DNA of 26,720 nt from JAHHLP01 sp041609895 (GTDB taxonomy: Bacteria; Bacteroidota; Rhodothermia; Rhodothermales; JABDKH01): positions 1 through 26,720 of the forward strand of contig JBFIPX010000026.1 of NCBI GenBank assembly GCA_041609895.1, read 5' to 3'. Below the pieces are notes generated by a model, which saw only the letters and a program-made list of their open reading frames with translations, had not been told where the DNA came from and searched no databases. A program made the translations under genes and the position numbers. Positions 15,748 through 24,099 of this stretch are shown one piece after another. How positions within the stretch are numbered: position 1 is the stretch's first letter; each line of letters starts with the position of its first letter.

Positions 15748-15765
15748 GCGGCCATGCTCGGCCGC
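15748..15765 (+). repeat. GC-rich hairpin in the leader of the foldase operon
   Basis: A perfect 6-bp stem GCGGCC / GGCCGC with a six-base loop (ATGCTC), ending 15 bases before the ATG at 15781. There is no T-tract, so it is not a terminator on either strand. It may affect translation or RNA stability of the first foldase gene; equally it may be an incidental GC-rich palindrome. Confidence 0.35.
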
Positions 15766-15780
15766 ATCACGCCAACTTAA

Positions 15781-17871
15781 ATGAATCAGTCAGCTCGCAT
15801 GACTTTCAGAACGTTCTTCGTGGCCACCACTATCGCCGCTGTCATCGCTCTTGCCGCAGGCTGTGCCAGTGGAAGTAAGTTGATGCAACGGTATGCCGAG
15901 GATCCTACGACCGTAGCCGTTATCAAAGGTGACCCGCTTTCGCTCCAGGAATTCGAAAAGCACTATGCCAAAACGGTGGGCGGCCGAGCCGAGGCCGAGC
16001 AAGACTCTGTGGGTGAGTATCGTGACTTCCTTGAGAGATGGGTCGATTTTCGGCTCAAAGTCATGGCCGCCCGGGAAGCCGGATTAGACCGTGACTCGGC
16101 TCTGGTGGCCGAACTCGACGGTTACCGAGACCAGTTCGCCCGGCCGTTCCTGATGGACCGGGAAGTGACGGACCCCCTTATCCGAGATCTCTACGACAAG
16201 AGACAGCAAATGGTCGACGCCAGTCACATCCTGTTGCGGGTTGACCGAGGAGCGCCCGCGAGTGACACCGCACGGATACACGCGGAATTATCTGCGATAC
16301 GCGATTCGATTCTGGCTGGATCGGACTTTGGTGAAATGGCATTCCGCCACTCCGAGGATCCGTCTGCATCCTCGAATCCACAAGGACCGGGTTACAGAGG
16401 ACGCCTCGGATTTGTGCGTGGAGGTAGGCTGGTACCTGAGTTTGAGGAGGTGGCTTTCTCAATACCATTGGAGTTCGTATCACACGTCTTCCGGACGCAA
16501 TTCGGATACCATATTCTCAAGGTCCACGATCGTAAGCCGGCCATTCCGGATGTTCGCATCTCTCACATCATGGTCACGCCCCAGTCACCCGACGATTCCT
16601 TGGCAGCCTGGCAGGAAATCAGAGCGATCAAGGACAGCTTGGACGCGGGAGTCACATTCGCGGACCTCGCGAGACGAAACTCTGATGACGCGGGAAGTGC
16701 CCAAGCCGGCGGCGATATAGGATTCGTCGCAATTGACGGTCGCCTGGTGCCTGCCATCAAGACGGCCGCTTTTGATCTCGAGGAGATCGGCGATTACACG
16801 GATCCTATTGAGACGCAGTTTGGAATTCACATCGTACAGCTTACGGGACGCAAGCCCGTCCAATCGTTGGAAGACGCATACGAAGACCTTCGTCGCCAGG
16901 TCTCGCGATCGCCTCAAATGGAAGAGCGACAGCGCGAGTTTGCTCGTGACATAATGACGGAGTACGGCTTCACCATCGATTCGACGGCTGTTGCCGACAT
17001 TTTCGAGGGGCTTGATGCCGATTCGGCGTCGAGCATGGTGGCTACTCGAAAGCTGGTGTCGCCTTCACCCGATGCGCCTATCGCCACCATCGGCACAAAG
17101 TCATATGCTCACTCAGACCTGATGGAGTGGCTCTATGCCAACCCCATTCGCACGTACAGCGACATTGATGACTACGTGGGTCAGGTTCTTGACGGATTTC
17201 TTCGAGCGAAAGCCATCGAGTACAAGCTGTCGCGCCTCGAGGATGAGAATGACGAGTTTCGTCAAACCATGAGTGACTTCGTTGACGGATTACTTCTTTT
17301 TCGCATAATGGATGACTCCGTCTGGACGCGGGCAGCCAGCGACTCAACGGAATTGCGACGCCGTTTCGATGTCGATCCGACGAGATTTGTCTACCCGGAT
17401 CGGTATCGGATCGTGAGCATCTACACGCGCACGAAATCGATCGCCGATTCTGTCGCCGCACTTCTGGATGCGGACCGCACTGTCGCGCAGGTCGCGGCTG
17501 CTTTTCCTGACACTTCGAGTACCCGGGTCAGAGTCGACACAACATTTGTTGAGGGACCCACCAACTCCGTGTTTGACAAGGCGCTGGAACTTGAAGAGGG
17601 TGAGCACACGATTCCCCTGACTTATAATCGAGGTTTTACGGTCTTGATACATTCCGGAATTGAGCCCTCCCGAAACAAGACATATGAAGAAGCGAGAACG
17701 GAGATCGTAAGCGAGTACCAGGAGGACCTGGAGGACCAATTGGTCGTTAGACTTCGCGAGCGCTACAACGCCGTAACATATCCTCGGAAGGTTGCCAACG
17801 CGTTCAATAGTGGAGACCGTGCCTCGATCAGCCCAAACCAGGAAAGTAGCCCTGCTTCGGCGACGAACTAG
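15781..17871 (+). CDS. Peptidyl-prolyl isomerase lipoprotein with multiple parvulin domains
   Basis: A 696-residue periplasmic foldase of the PpiC/SurA type, probably membrane-anchored: a signal sequence ends in LAAGC with the lipidated Cys at 28. After an N-terminal alpha-helical chaperone region (about 45-140) come two clear parvulin domains, about 146-245 (DASHILLRV ... FGYHILKVHDRKP) and 258-355 (RISHIMVTP ... FGIHIVQLTGRKP), both keeping the active-site His of the SHI strand. A third, degenerate parvulin-like segment lies near 540-640 (YRIVSIYTRTKS ... GFTVLIHSGIEPSR) without that His. Such proteins escort and isomerise outer-membrane proteins. It is first in a run of three related genes and diverges from the ECF sigma gene. 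The ATG lacks a Shine-Dalgarno site. Confidence 0.93.
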   Translation: MNQSARMTFRTFFVATTIAAVIALAAGCASGSKLMQRYAEDPTTVAVIKGDPLSLQEFEKHYAKTVGGRAEAEQDSVGEYRDFLERWVDFRLKVMAAREAGLDRDSALVAELDGYRDQFARPFLMDREVTDPLIRDLYDKRQQMVDASHILLRVDRGAPASDTARIHAELSAIRDSILAGSDFGEMAFRHSEDPSASSNPQGPGYRGRLGFVRGGRLVPEFEEVAFSIPLEFVSHVFRTQFGYHILKVHDRKPAIPDVRISHIMVTPQSPDDSLAAWQEIRAIKDSLDAGVTFADLARRNSDDAGSAQAGGDIGFVAIDGRLVPAIKTAAFDLEEIGDYTDPIETQFGIHIVQLTGRKPVQSLEDAYEDLRRQVSRSPQMEERQREFARDIMTEYGFTIDSTAVADIFEGLDADSASSMVATRKLVSPSPDAPIATIGTKSYAHSDLMEWLYANPIRTYSDIDDYVGQVLDGFLRAKAIEYKLSRLEDENDEFRQTMSDFVDGLLLFRIMDDSVWTRAASDSTELRRRFDVDPTRFVYPDRYRIVSIYTRTKSIADSVAALLDADRTVAQVAAAFPDTSSTRVRVDTTFVEGPTNSVFDKALELEEGEHTIPLTYNRGFTVLIHSGIEPSRNKTYEEARTEIVSEYQEDLEDQLVVRLRERYNAVTYPRKVANAFNSGDRASISPNQESSPASATN

Positions 17872-17915
17872 CGATTACCCGTTCCTCCCTTCATGCGGCT
17901 GACGTCTGACCCAAC

Positions 17916-18821
17916 ATGCGCACATCGCTCAGAGCAAGGATCGTGATTTTCGTGTTCGCGGCGCTCGGCGTTGTACTGCTCGGCTGCGAGGAGCCGGTCG
18001 TCGATGAGGATTACGTGGCGCGCGTTGGCTCCAGCCTGCTTCTTCGTGCAGATCTCGAAGAAGCGCTGTCGTCACTGCCCCCGGGTCGCGATTCGACCGA
18101 AGCAGTCGAGCAAATCGTACAGCAATGGGTGGTGAACACTCTTCTCGAGCGCGAGGCGAGAGAATCGGGACTTCTCGGAGATCCGGACGTGCAGCGTCTC
18201 CTTCAAGAGAACGAGCGATCGGTTCTCGTGAGTGCATATATCGAGAAGGTTTACGATGAGAATCCCGTGGAGCCCACTCCGGAAGAGATCAACCGGTTCT
18301 TTGAACTCAACCGAGACCGGCTTCGTCTGAGAGAAGGGTATGTGCGAGTGAGATATCTCGCAAATGCCAGCCGGGATTCAGTGCGGACGGCGCGTCAGGA
18401 GTTGCAGCGCGCGATGCGCAGCGCGGCCAACGTGGACTCCGTGTGGCAAGGAATTGCAGAACGATATGCGGCGGATGCCGAGGCTTCAAAAGCGCTCGCC
18501 TCGAATTACTTCGCGGAGAGTCGACTGTTCGCCTCGGTTCCCGGGATCCGGGACGCCGTGACTTCGATGGCCGCTCGCCAGTTGTCGCAGGTTGTTAAGG
18601 CCAATGGAGACTATCACTTCGTGCAGGTTGTTGACCGTGTGCCTGCAGGAACGGTGCCTCGGATCGGATGGATAGAGGAGGAAATTTCGCGACAGCTGAT
18701 TCTCGAGCAGAGGAAACAGACTGTGGCCCGCACTGTTCAGAATCTCAGGAACCTGGCAGTAGCAAGAAACCTGCTCGAAATTCGACTGCCGGAGGCCGAG
18801 GAGTCGGAGACAGCGCAATAA
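17916..18821 (+). CDS. SurA-like chaperone lipoprotein with degenerate parvulin domain
   Basis: A 301-residue lipoprotein: signal sequence ending LLGC with the modified Cys at 24. The N-terminal half is helical and SurA_N-like (DYVARVGSSLLLRADLEEAL ... QQWVVNTLLEREARESGL), a chaperone fold that binds unfolded outer-membrane proteins. Residues about 140-250 retain the outline of a parvulin domain (REGYVRVRYLANAS at the first strand, VVKANGDYHFVQVVDRV at the last) but the first-strand His and the conserved central SEDPxS/GGxLG stretch are missing, so isomerase activity is unlikely. It lies 44 bases after the first foldase gene and 41 bases before the next, in one operon. The start ATG at 17916 is set by the signal peptide. 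Confidence 0.85.
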   Translation: MRTSLRARIVIFVFAALGVVLLGCEEPVVDEDYVARVGSSLLLRADLEEALSSLPPGRDSTEAVEQIVQQWVVNTLLEREARESGLLGDPDVQRLLQENERSVLVSAYIEKVYDENPVEPTPEEINRFFELNRDRLRLREGYVRVRYLANASRDSVRTARQELQRAMRSAANVDSVWQGIAERYAADAEASKALASNYFAESRLFASVPGIRDAVTSMAARQLSQVVKANGDYHFVQVVDRVPAGTVPRIGWIEEEISRQLILEQRKQTVARTVQNLRNLAVARNLLEIRLPEAEESETAQ

Positions 18822-18862
18822 TTGTTACTCTGGTGCCGTTCTCGCCACAACCCGTCTTTCCC

Positions 18863-20257
18863 ATGCGCAAATCGCCTATCAGCTTGACCCACAACATTGC
18901 ATTAATTGCGTGGGCCCTGGCAGCCGTCCATTTTCTTCTTCTCACGCAGACTGTTAGCGGGCAGGACCAGAAGATTATTGACGAGGTAGTGGCAATTGTA
19001 GACGGTCAAATACTACTTCGATCTGACGTCAACGGTCTGGTCTTCAACGCCGTCCAGCAGGGACGGATGGAATTAACCGACGAGTTGTGGCTGGACGCCT
19101 TGAATCAGCTGATAGACCAGAAGGTCATGGCTGCACACGCCAAGCGCGACACCAACCTCGTGGTCACTGATGACCAGTTGGATCAGGTTCTCGATCAGCG
19201 GATTGATGCCATGTCGGCGCAGGTTGGTGGACAATCGCGGCTCGAGGAGATCTATGGTAAGACAGTCACGCAGATCCGTGCTGAACTGAGAGACGAGTTT
19301 CGGGATCAGATGCTGGCTGAGCAATTTCAGGGTCAAAAGGTTCAGCAAATCCGCATCACCCCGACAGAGGTGCGACGATGGTTTGATCGGATACCCCAGG
19401 ATTCTCTTCCTGTCTTGCCCGAGGCGGTGCGGATCTCACACATAGTGCGGTATCCAACAGTAACAGACGCCGCCCGTGAAGATGCTCGTGATATACTTCA
19501 GAATATTCGCGACTCGATTCTGGTCGGATCTTCCTCCTTCGAGGAAATGGCCCGGCTGTTTTCAGATGATCCGGGGTCAGCATCCCGAGGCGGTCGTTAC
19601 CAGGGATCCCGGGTATCGGACTTCGTTCCCGAGTTTGCGGCTGTGGCTACCCGAATTCCGATCGGCGAGGTATCACAGATTTTTGAAACCGAGTTTGGGC
19701 TGCACATCGTTCGTGTCAACCAACGACGAGGTGACGTCGTTGACCTGAATCAGATTCTAATCCGGTTCGACCCGCGCAAGTTTGACCCGACTGACGCATT
19801 AAACCACCTGTCGAGTCTGCGTGATTCCATTCTTGCAAACGACCTCTCATTCGCCCGAATGGCGCGTCTGCATTCGGAGGACGAGAGTTCTGCACAGCGC
19901 GGGGGGCGCGTCCTTGATCCCAGGACTCTCGAAAAAAAGCTTTATCTCGAGTCACTGGGTCCTCGCTGGCGTCAGACCATCGCGCTACTCGACGAAGGAG
20001 AGGTCAGCGAGCCCGCCGAGGTCGATCTTCTCGATGGTCGTCGCGCGTATCATATTGTGCTGCTTCATGAACGTATTCCTTCCCATCGCGTCAATCTTGA
20101 GACCGACTACGAGATGATCAAGGAGCTCGCGTTGCGAGACAAACAATCCAAGGTGATGCGAGAGTGGCTAGACACCTTAAGAGAATCGGTGTACGTCAAG
20201 CTTCTCGTCGAGCACGGCGACAAGAGTCCTGTGGCCGCCCGATCGGAATCCTCCTAG
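18863..20257 (+). CDS. surA: Periplasmic peptidyl-prolyl isomerase SurA
   Basis: A 464-residue secreted foldase. It has a signal peptide (hydrophobic core IALIAWALAAVHFLLL, predicted cleavage after VSG before QDQK) and no lipobox, so it is soluble in the periplasm. The SurA_N chaperone domain starts IIDEVVAIVDGQILLRSDV. Parvulin domain 1, about 190-285 (RISHIVRYP ... FGLHIVRVNQRRG), keeps the conserved His. Domain 2, about 295-400 (LNQILIRFDPRK ... YHIVLLHERIP), has Gln in its place. This mirrors E. coli SurA, where one of two domains is inactive. The ATG at 18863 was preferred over an upstream in-frame start at 18668 that would run through the preceding gene. Third gene of the foldase run; moxR follows after 22 bases. 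The SurA name is based on architecture. Confidence 0.9.
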   Translation: MRKSPISLTHNIALIAWALAAVHFLLLTQTVSGQDQKIIDEVVAIVDGQILLRSDVNGLVFNAVQQGRMELTDELWLDALNQLIDQKVMAAHAKRDTNLVVTDDQLDQVLDQRIDAMSAQVGGQSRLEEIYGKTVTQIRAELRDEFRDQMLAEQFQGQKVQQIRITPTEVRRWFDRIPQDSLPVLPEAVRISHIVRYPTVTDAAREDARDILQNIRDSILVGSSSFEEMARLFSDDPGSASRGGRYQGSRVSDFVPEFAAVATRIPIGEVSQIFETEFGLHIVRVNQRRGDVVDLNQILIRFDPRKFDPTDALNHLSSLRDSILANDLSFARMARLHSEDESSAQRGGRVLDPRTLEKKLYLESLGPRWRQTIALLDEGEVSEPAEVDLLDGRRAYHIVLLHERIPSHRVNLETDYEMIKELALRDKQSKVMREWLDTLRESVYVKLLVEHGDKSPVAARSESS

Positions 20258-20279
20258 TCATAACCAGGCCATCGCTGAA

Positions 20280-21290
20280 ATGTCTGCTGGGCTGAACGCT
20301 CTCAACTCTGGCTTCCGGACGCTCCGGTCCGAGATCGGTAAGATTATCGTCGGTCAGGATGACATCGTCAGCCAGATCTTCATTAGTCTTCTTTGTCGGG
20401 GTCACGTTCTATTGATCGGCGTCCCGGGCTTGGCGAAAACACTTCTCATCAAGACGCTGTCCGAAGCTCTGGAGTTGAGCTTCAACCGAATACAGTTCAC
20501 ACCCGATCTCATGCCGAGCGACATTACGGGAACAGAGATCATCGAGGAAGACGTGCAGACTGGACGGCGTCAGTTCAAGTTCGTGCGAGGCCCCGTGTTC
20601 GCAAACGTCATCCTCGCAGACGAGATCAACCGTACTCCGCCGAAGACGCAGGCGGCGCTCCTCGAGGCAATGCAGGAACTACACGTGACCGCCTCAGGGC
20701 AGACTTTTACGCTCGCTGCACCATTCTTTGTGCTGGCCACTCAGAATCCGATTGAACAGGAAGGCACCTACCCTCTCCCGGAGGCACAGTTAGACCGGTT
20801 CATGTTCAATCTCTGGCTCGACTACCCGGAGTTTGATCAGGAGGTCGAAATCGTACGCAAGACGACGACGGCCGAAAGTGCCGTCGTGCAACCCGTTATG
20901 AGCGGTGAGGAACTGCTCGCTCACCAGACGTTCGTTCGCCAGATCCCGGTCGCTGACGACGTAATACAGTATGCCGTCACGCTGGTAAACCGGACCCGTC
21001 CCGGACGCGACGGCACCCCTGACTACGTCAGTAACTACCTAAGCTATGGAGCCGGTCCGAGAGCGTCTCAGTATTTGATTCTTGGAGCCAAGGCTCTTGC
21101 GGCACTCGATGGCCGCATGACACCACAGATTCCCGATGTCAACGCAGTGGCCGTGCCCGTTCTGCGCCACCGGATCGTACCTAATTTCAACGCAGATGCT
21201 GAGGGCGTCAGTGCCGTTGACATTATTGATCGTCTACTGTCCGATCAGGAGGGCACATGGCGTACCGCGTCGAAGGGCACAGGGTCGTAG
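20280..21290 (+). CDS. MoxR-family AAA+ ATPase
   Basis: A 336-residue MoxR AAA+ ATPase. Walker A is GVPGLAKT at 47-54, Walker B VILADE at 110-115, followed by INRTPPKTQAALLEAMQE and the sensor-1 stretch FFVLATQNPIEQEGTYPLPEAQLDRF, all highly typical. MoxR proteins act as chaperones that insert cofactors or assemble complexes, usually with von Willebrand factor A or DUF58 proteins encoded next door. None is present here: the next gene encodes a CAP-domain protein and the preceding one is surA. The ATG at 20280 is 22 bases after surA, so it is likely part of the foldase operon. The client is unknown. Confidence 0.96.
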   Translation: MSAGLNALNSGFRTLRSEIGKIIVGQDDIVSQIFISLLCRGHVLLIGVPGLAKTLLIKTLSEALELSFNRIQFTPDLMPSDITGTEIIEEDVQTGRRQFKFVRGPVFANVILADEINRTPPKTQAALLEAMQELHVTASGQTFTLAAPFFVLATQNPIEQEGTYPLPEAQLDRFMFNLWLDYPEFDQEVEIVRKTTTAESAVVQPVMSGEELLAHQTFVRQIPVADDVIQYAVTLVNRTRPGRDGTPDYVSNYLSYGAGPRASQYLILGAKALAALDGRMTPQIPDVNAVAVPVLRHRIVPNFNADAEGVSAVDIIDRLLSDQEGTWRTASKGTGS

Positions 21291-21391
21291 AGGCACTTCT
21301 GATACTGTGGGTTTGAGTGTTTAACAGGGGTTGGGCCGGGCCTTGGCACCAAGGTTGCTCATTATGGCCGGCGGTACGACGCAAGATTCCC

Positions 21392-21420
21392 CAATCGCGA
21401 ACAGTCGACAATCGAACAGT
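21392..21420 (+). repeat. Imperfect short direct repeat before the CAP gene
   Basis: CAATCGCGAACAGT followed after three bases by CAATCGAACAGT, two near-identical copies that end exactly at the GTG start of the CAP-domain gene. The 128 bases between moxR and this start also contain a CCTTGG-CA-CCAAGG palindrome at 21341-21354 without a T-tract. The roles are unknown; it could be a small slippage duplication. Confidence 0.4.
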
Positions 21421-22036
21421 GGCCAGAAAGTACGCCCTCGCCCTCGGAATACTCTCTCTTGGACTCGCCGGGTCAGCCGGCGCGCAACGAATCGTAGAGA
21501 TTCCAGCGACAGACGAACAGGCTGCCGTCACGTATCAGGAGATCCCCGCCTTCGACGTCAAGGTGATTCAGTCCCAGATACAAACGCTGGTAAATGACGA
21601 GCGCGTATCGGCTGGACTTCCCGTGGTTGAGGCAGACAGCGCTTTGCAAAAACTCGCCGTGTCCCATTCGGCGGACATGGCCGACTCCGGCTATTTTGGT
21701 CACAGAAATCTTCGAGGGGAAACCGCTACTCGGCGGGCTCACCGGAGTGGGTATGTGTGTGTTGGCAGTCTCTCGCACCCGGTCGCAAAGGGATTGGGAG
21801 AGAATCTCTTTACGGGGTTCCTATACGAATCCTATCGCCTGATATTGGGTGATGGAGAGATAATTGCGGAGTTCGAGTGGAGTACTGAATCCGAGATCGC
21901 GGGCCAAGTTGTGGACGGCTGGATGGGCAGTCCCGGGCACCGTAGTAATCTACTCGACCCGGAATATCGACTTCAGGGAATTGGTGTCGTGATCACCGAT
22001 GCGTATGAGTTCTTTGTCACGCAAACGCTTTGCTGA
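21419..22036 (+). CDS. Secreted CAP-domain (SCP/PR-1-like) protein
   Basis: A 205-residue exported protein. From the GTG at 21419 it has a good signal peptide (ARKYALALGILSLGLAGSAGA, cleavage before Gln23); a longer frame from another GTG at 21317 would bury this signal, so the later start was chosen. The CAP domain spans about residues 55-205, with HSADMADSGYFGHRN, GLGENLF, and the signature VVDGWMGSPGHRSNLLDPEY followed by GIGVV. The conserved His/Glu/Glu/His pocket appears present (His in YFGH, Glu in GENL, His in PGHRSN). Bacterial CAP proteins are secreted, of mostly unknown biochemical function. One may note an insertion between YFGHRN and GLGENL of about 30 residues. It converges on the M23 peptidase gene. 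Confidence 0.87.
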   Translation: MARKYALALGILSLGLAGSAGAQRIVEIPATDEQAAVTYQEIPAFDVKVIQSQIQTLVNDERVSAGLPVVEADSALQKLAVSHSADMADSGYFGHRNLRGETATRRAHRSGYVCVGSLSHPVAKGLGENLFTGFLYESYRLILGDGEIIAEFEWSTESEIAGQVVDGWMGSPGHRSNLLDPEYRLQGIGVVITDAYEFFVTQTLC

Positions 22037-22043
22037 GCGCGAC

Positions 22044-22059
22044 AACGATGCACATCGTT
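22044..22059. repeat. Palindromic hairpin between convergent CAP and M23 genes
   Basis: AACGATG-CA-CATCGTT, a 7-bp inverted repeat with a 2-base centre, in the 21 bases between the two stop codons and touching the M23 stop. It could form a small hairpin on both strands and serve as a weak bidirectional transcript end, but there is no clear T-tract. Confidence 0.35.
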
Positions 22060-23953
22060 ATTTGCGGAAACTGAGCTCAAGACGCGATGCATTCCCCTTT
22101 CGATCCTCGACTTCGATTGCAAGGATATGCTCTCCAGACGCCAGTCGCGGATCGATTTCGTGGTAGATCCGCTTTCGCTTGGCATCGTATGCGAAAAGCA
22201 CCCATTTGCCATTGAGGTACCCATTGTACTTCGAGATTCCCGACAAATCGTCGTCGATCACGAATCGGATCATGCCTCGTTTGCCGAGTCGGTCGCCCGA
22301 CTGAAGATCAAGCGACCGGATGGTAGGTGCCAAAGAATCTACGGCAATTGCGTAAGACCCCAACGACCTCAATCTCGCTGTCACCTGACCAGCCTCAAAG
22401 GCTCCGCCGGCAGACGACAACTCGCCCTTGTCATTGATGGACACGATGACGGCCTTTTCAGCCAACGCAGGCGGTAGGCGATCTCCCGCTATCGAAAGGC
22501 TATATCTTCGATGCACCGGTACGGTAGTCTCATGCAGCACGTGAATTGGGGAGAAAAGTCCTTCCGGGCCCGGCTTTACCGTATATGCGAAGTCAACGTC
22601 CTCGTAGAAGGCTTTCGCCGGAAACGTTGCCTTAACTCCCGGCCGGCTCAGAACAAATGGCTCCGAGAATTTGACTAACGCGACATCCGATGCTTTCGGG
22701 TTTCCGTTTGTTGCCAGATTAGCCTCATTGGAATTGCCGTTCGTGCCGGCAATTTCAACGTCGTCGAAATAAGTGCCTTTGGATGCTCCGTGGTGGCCGA
22801 ACTGCGGACGCGTCGTCCCGGCGACGTCAAAGCTCAGTTGCGCACGGTTTCCATGTGCATCCACAATGTCATACTGAAACGTGGACGACTTTCCCGGCTC
22901 GATCGAAACGATGCCACCCCTGCGAGCCCGGTATATCGGGAGTTCGTTGCCGGGCAGTACGAAGCTACGTTGAATCCACCGTCTGGTCGACTTCCGTTCG
23001 GCATAATCGACATGAGCATTTATGTAACGCGTGTTTCCAAACGAAACCTCGTCCATAGTCGACTCGAAGATAGTCTCACCATCTTGATGAAGTGAGATCG
23101 TGTAAACTCCCAATCGATTGCCGGACCCATCATGGTAGTCGTGCGTCTGTACTCCGAATCCGACATCGCCCCAAGCCTCGATCGAGAGAGCGTCCACCTG
23201 AAGCAAATCCCCAGAAGCCTTGACGTCGACGCTGACGGCCTCTAATCGGCCGGAAGCAATTTGCACACCACTCTTGGTCGTAACTCGTACGCCACTATTC
23301 TCGCTCCTTGGATAGAGCCGGATCTGGTAAATACTAGGCGCCCTGGAGTCCGGCACTTCGAGGCCGAACAGCAGAGGGTTTACTGGAATCTGCCCGGACG
23401 TCTTTCGAATTTCGAAATGCAAATGTGGTCCCGAAGAAGAGCCTGAGTTGCCGGACAAGGCGATCACGTCTCCTTCCTTGACGGGAAAGCGATCTTCTTC
23501 CAGATACTTGTCAATCGCGAATGTCTTGCGGCTATCCTGCAGTCGTCGGACGTAGCCCGCGATCCGGCCTTTGAAGCGACTTACGTGTGCATACACCGTC
23601 GTGTATCCGTTGGGATGAGCTACGTAGAGAGCGTTACCATAACCGTATGGCGACACCTTCACGCGTGAGATGTAGCCGTCCGCAGCAGCATAAATGCGAT
23701 ATCCTTCGGAGTCCCTGGTCTTCATATCCAGCCCACCGTGGAAATGGTTATCCCGCATCTCGGCAAAGTTGCCGGAAAGCAGGATTGGTATTCCCAGGGG
23801 CGACCGGAAGTAATCCTTCGGGGGCGAAAAACCAGGGCCCGGGACCGTCATAGCGACGGTCAACAATACAATGAGGCTAGAAAGTGTGGAGGTGGTTGCT
23901 CGCACGCGCGTAGTGGGAATGAGTGTACGGGTAACGACCACAGCTACTAACAT
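22058..23953 (-). CDS. Secreted M23-family (LytM) peptidase
   Basis: A 631-residue exported protein with an N-terminal peptidase domain. Zinc ligands are readable: His72 and Asp76 in HFHGGLD, and His179 in HLHFE (177-181, preceded by SGNSGSSSGP). These endopeptidases cut peptidoglycan crosslinks, or act as regulators when inactive; here the ligand set looks complete. The domain carries an insert (about 125-155) between the core strands. After about residue 200 comes a long beta-rich region of more than 400 residues, reading like tandem Ig-like modules with repeated segments such as SLDLQSGDRLGKRGMIRFVI near the end. The ATG at 23953 gives a two-part hydrophobic N-terminus; a GTG at codon 17 would yield a cleaner signal peptide, so the start is uncertain. 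It is divergent from the ferredoxin reductase gene. Confidence 0.92.
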   Translation of the reverse strand: MLVAVVVTRTLIPTTRVRATTSTLSSLIVLLTVAMTVPGPGFSPPKDYFRSPLGIPILLSGNFAEMRDNHFHGGLDMKTRDSEGYRIYAAADGYISRVKVSPYGYGNALYVAHPNGYTTVYAHVSRFKGRIAGYVRRLQDSRKTFAIDKYLEEDRFPVKEGDVIALSGNSGSSSGPHLHFEIRKTSGQIPVNPLLFGLEVPDSRAPSIYQIRLYPRSENSGVRVTTKSGVQIASGRLEAVSVDVKASGDLLQVDALSIEAWGDVGFGVQTHDYHDGSGNRLGVYTISLHQDGETIFESTMDEVSFGNTRYINAHVDYAERKSTRRWIQRSFVLPGNELPIYRARRGGIVSIEPGKSSTFQYDIVDAHGNRAQLSFDVAGTTRPQFGHHGASKGTYFDDVEIAGTNGNSNEANLATNGNPKASDVALVKFSEPFVLSRPGVKATFPAKAFYEDVDFAYTVKPGPEGLFSPIHVLHETTVPVHRRYSLSIAGDRLPPALAEKAVIVSINDKGELSSAGGAFEAGQVTARLRSLGSYAIAVDSLAPTIRSLDLQSGDRLGKRGMIRFVIDDDLSGISKYNGYLNGKWVLFAYDAKRKRIYHEIDPRLASGEHILAIEVEDRKGNASRLELSFRK

Positions 23954-24099
23954 GTAACCACGTAAGATGTTGCTTTGGGATTACCCGGCACCGCTCGCGA
24001 GTATGAATCGTCAAATTGATTTTCTACTCGGCTTGTGGCATCGCAATAGCAATTCTAGATTCATTCGCGCGAAGTCCTCTCATCGACCCCACAGCATCA

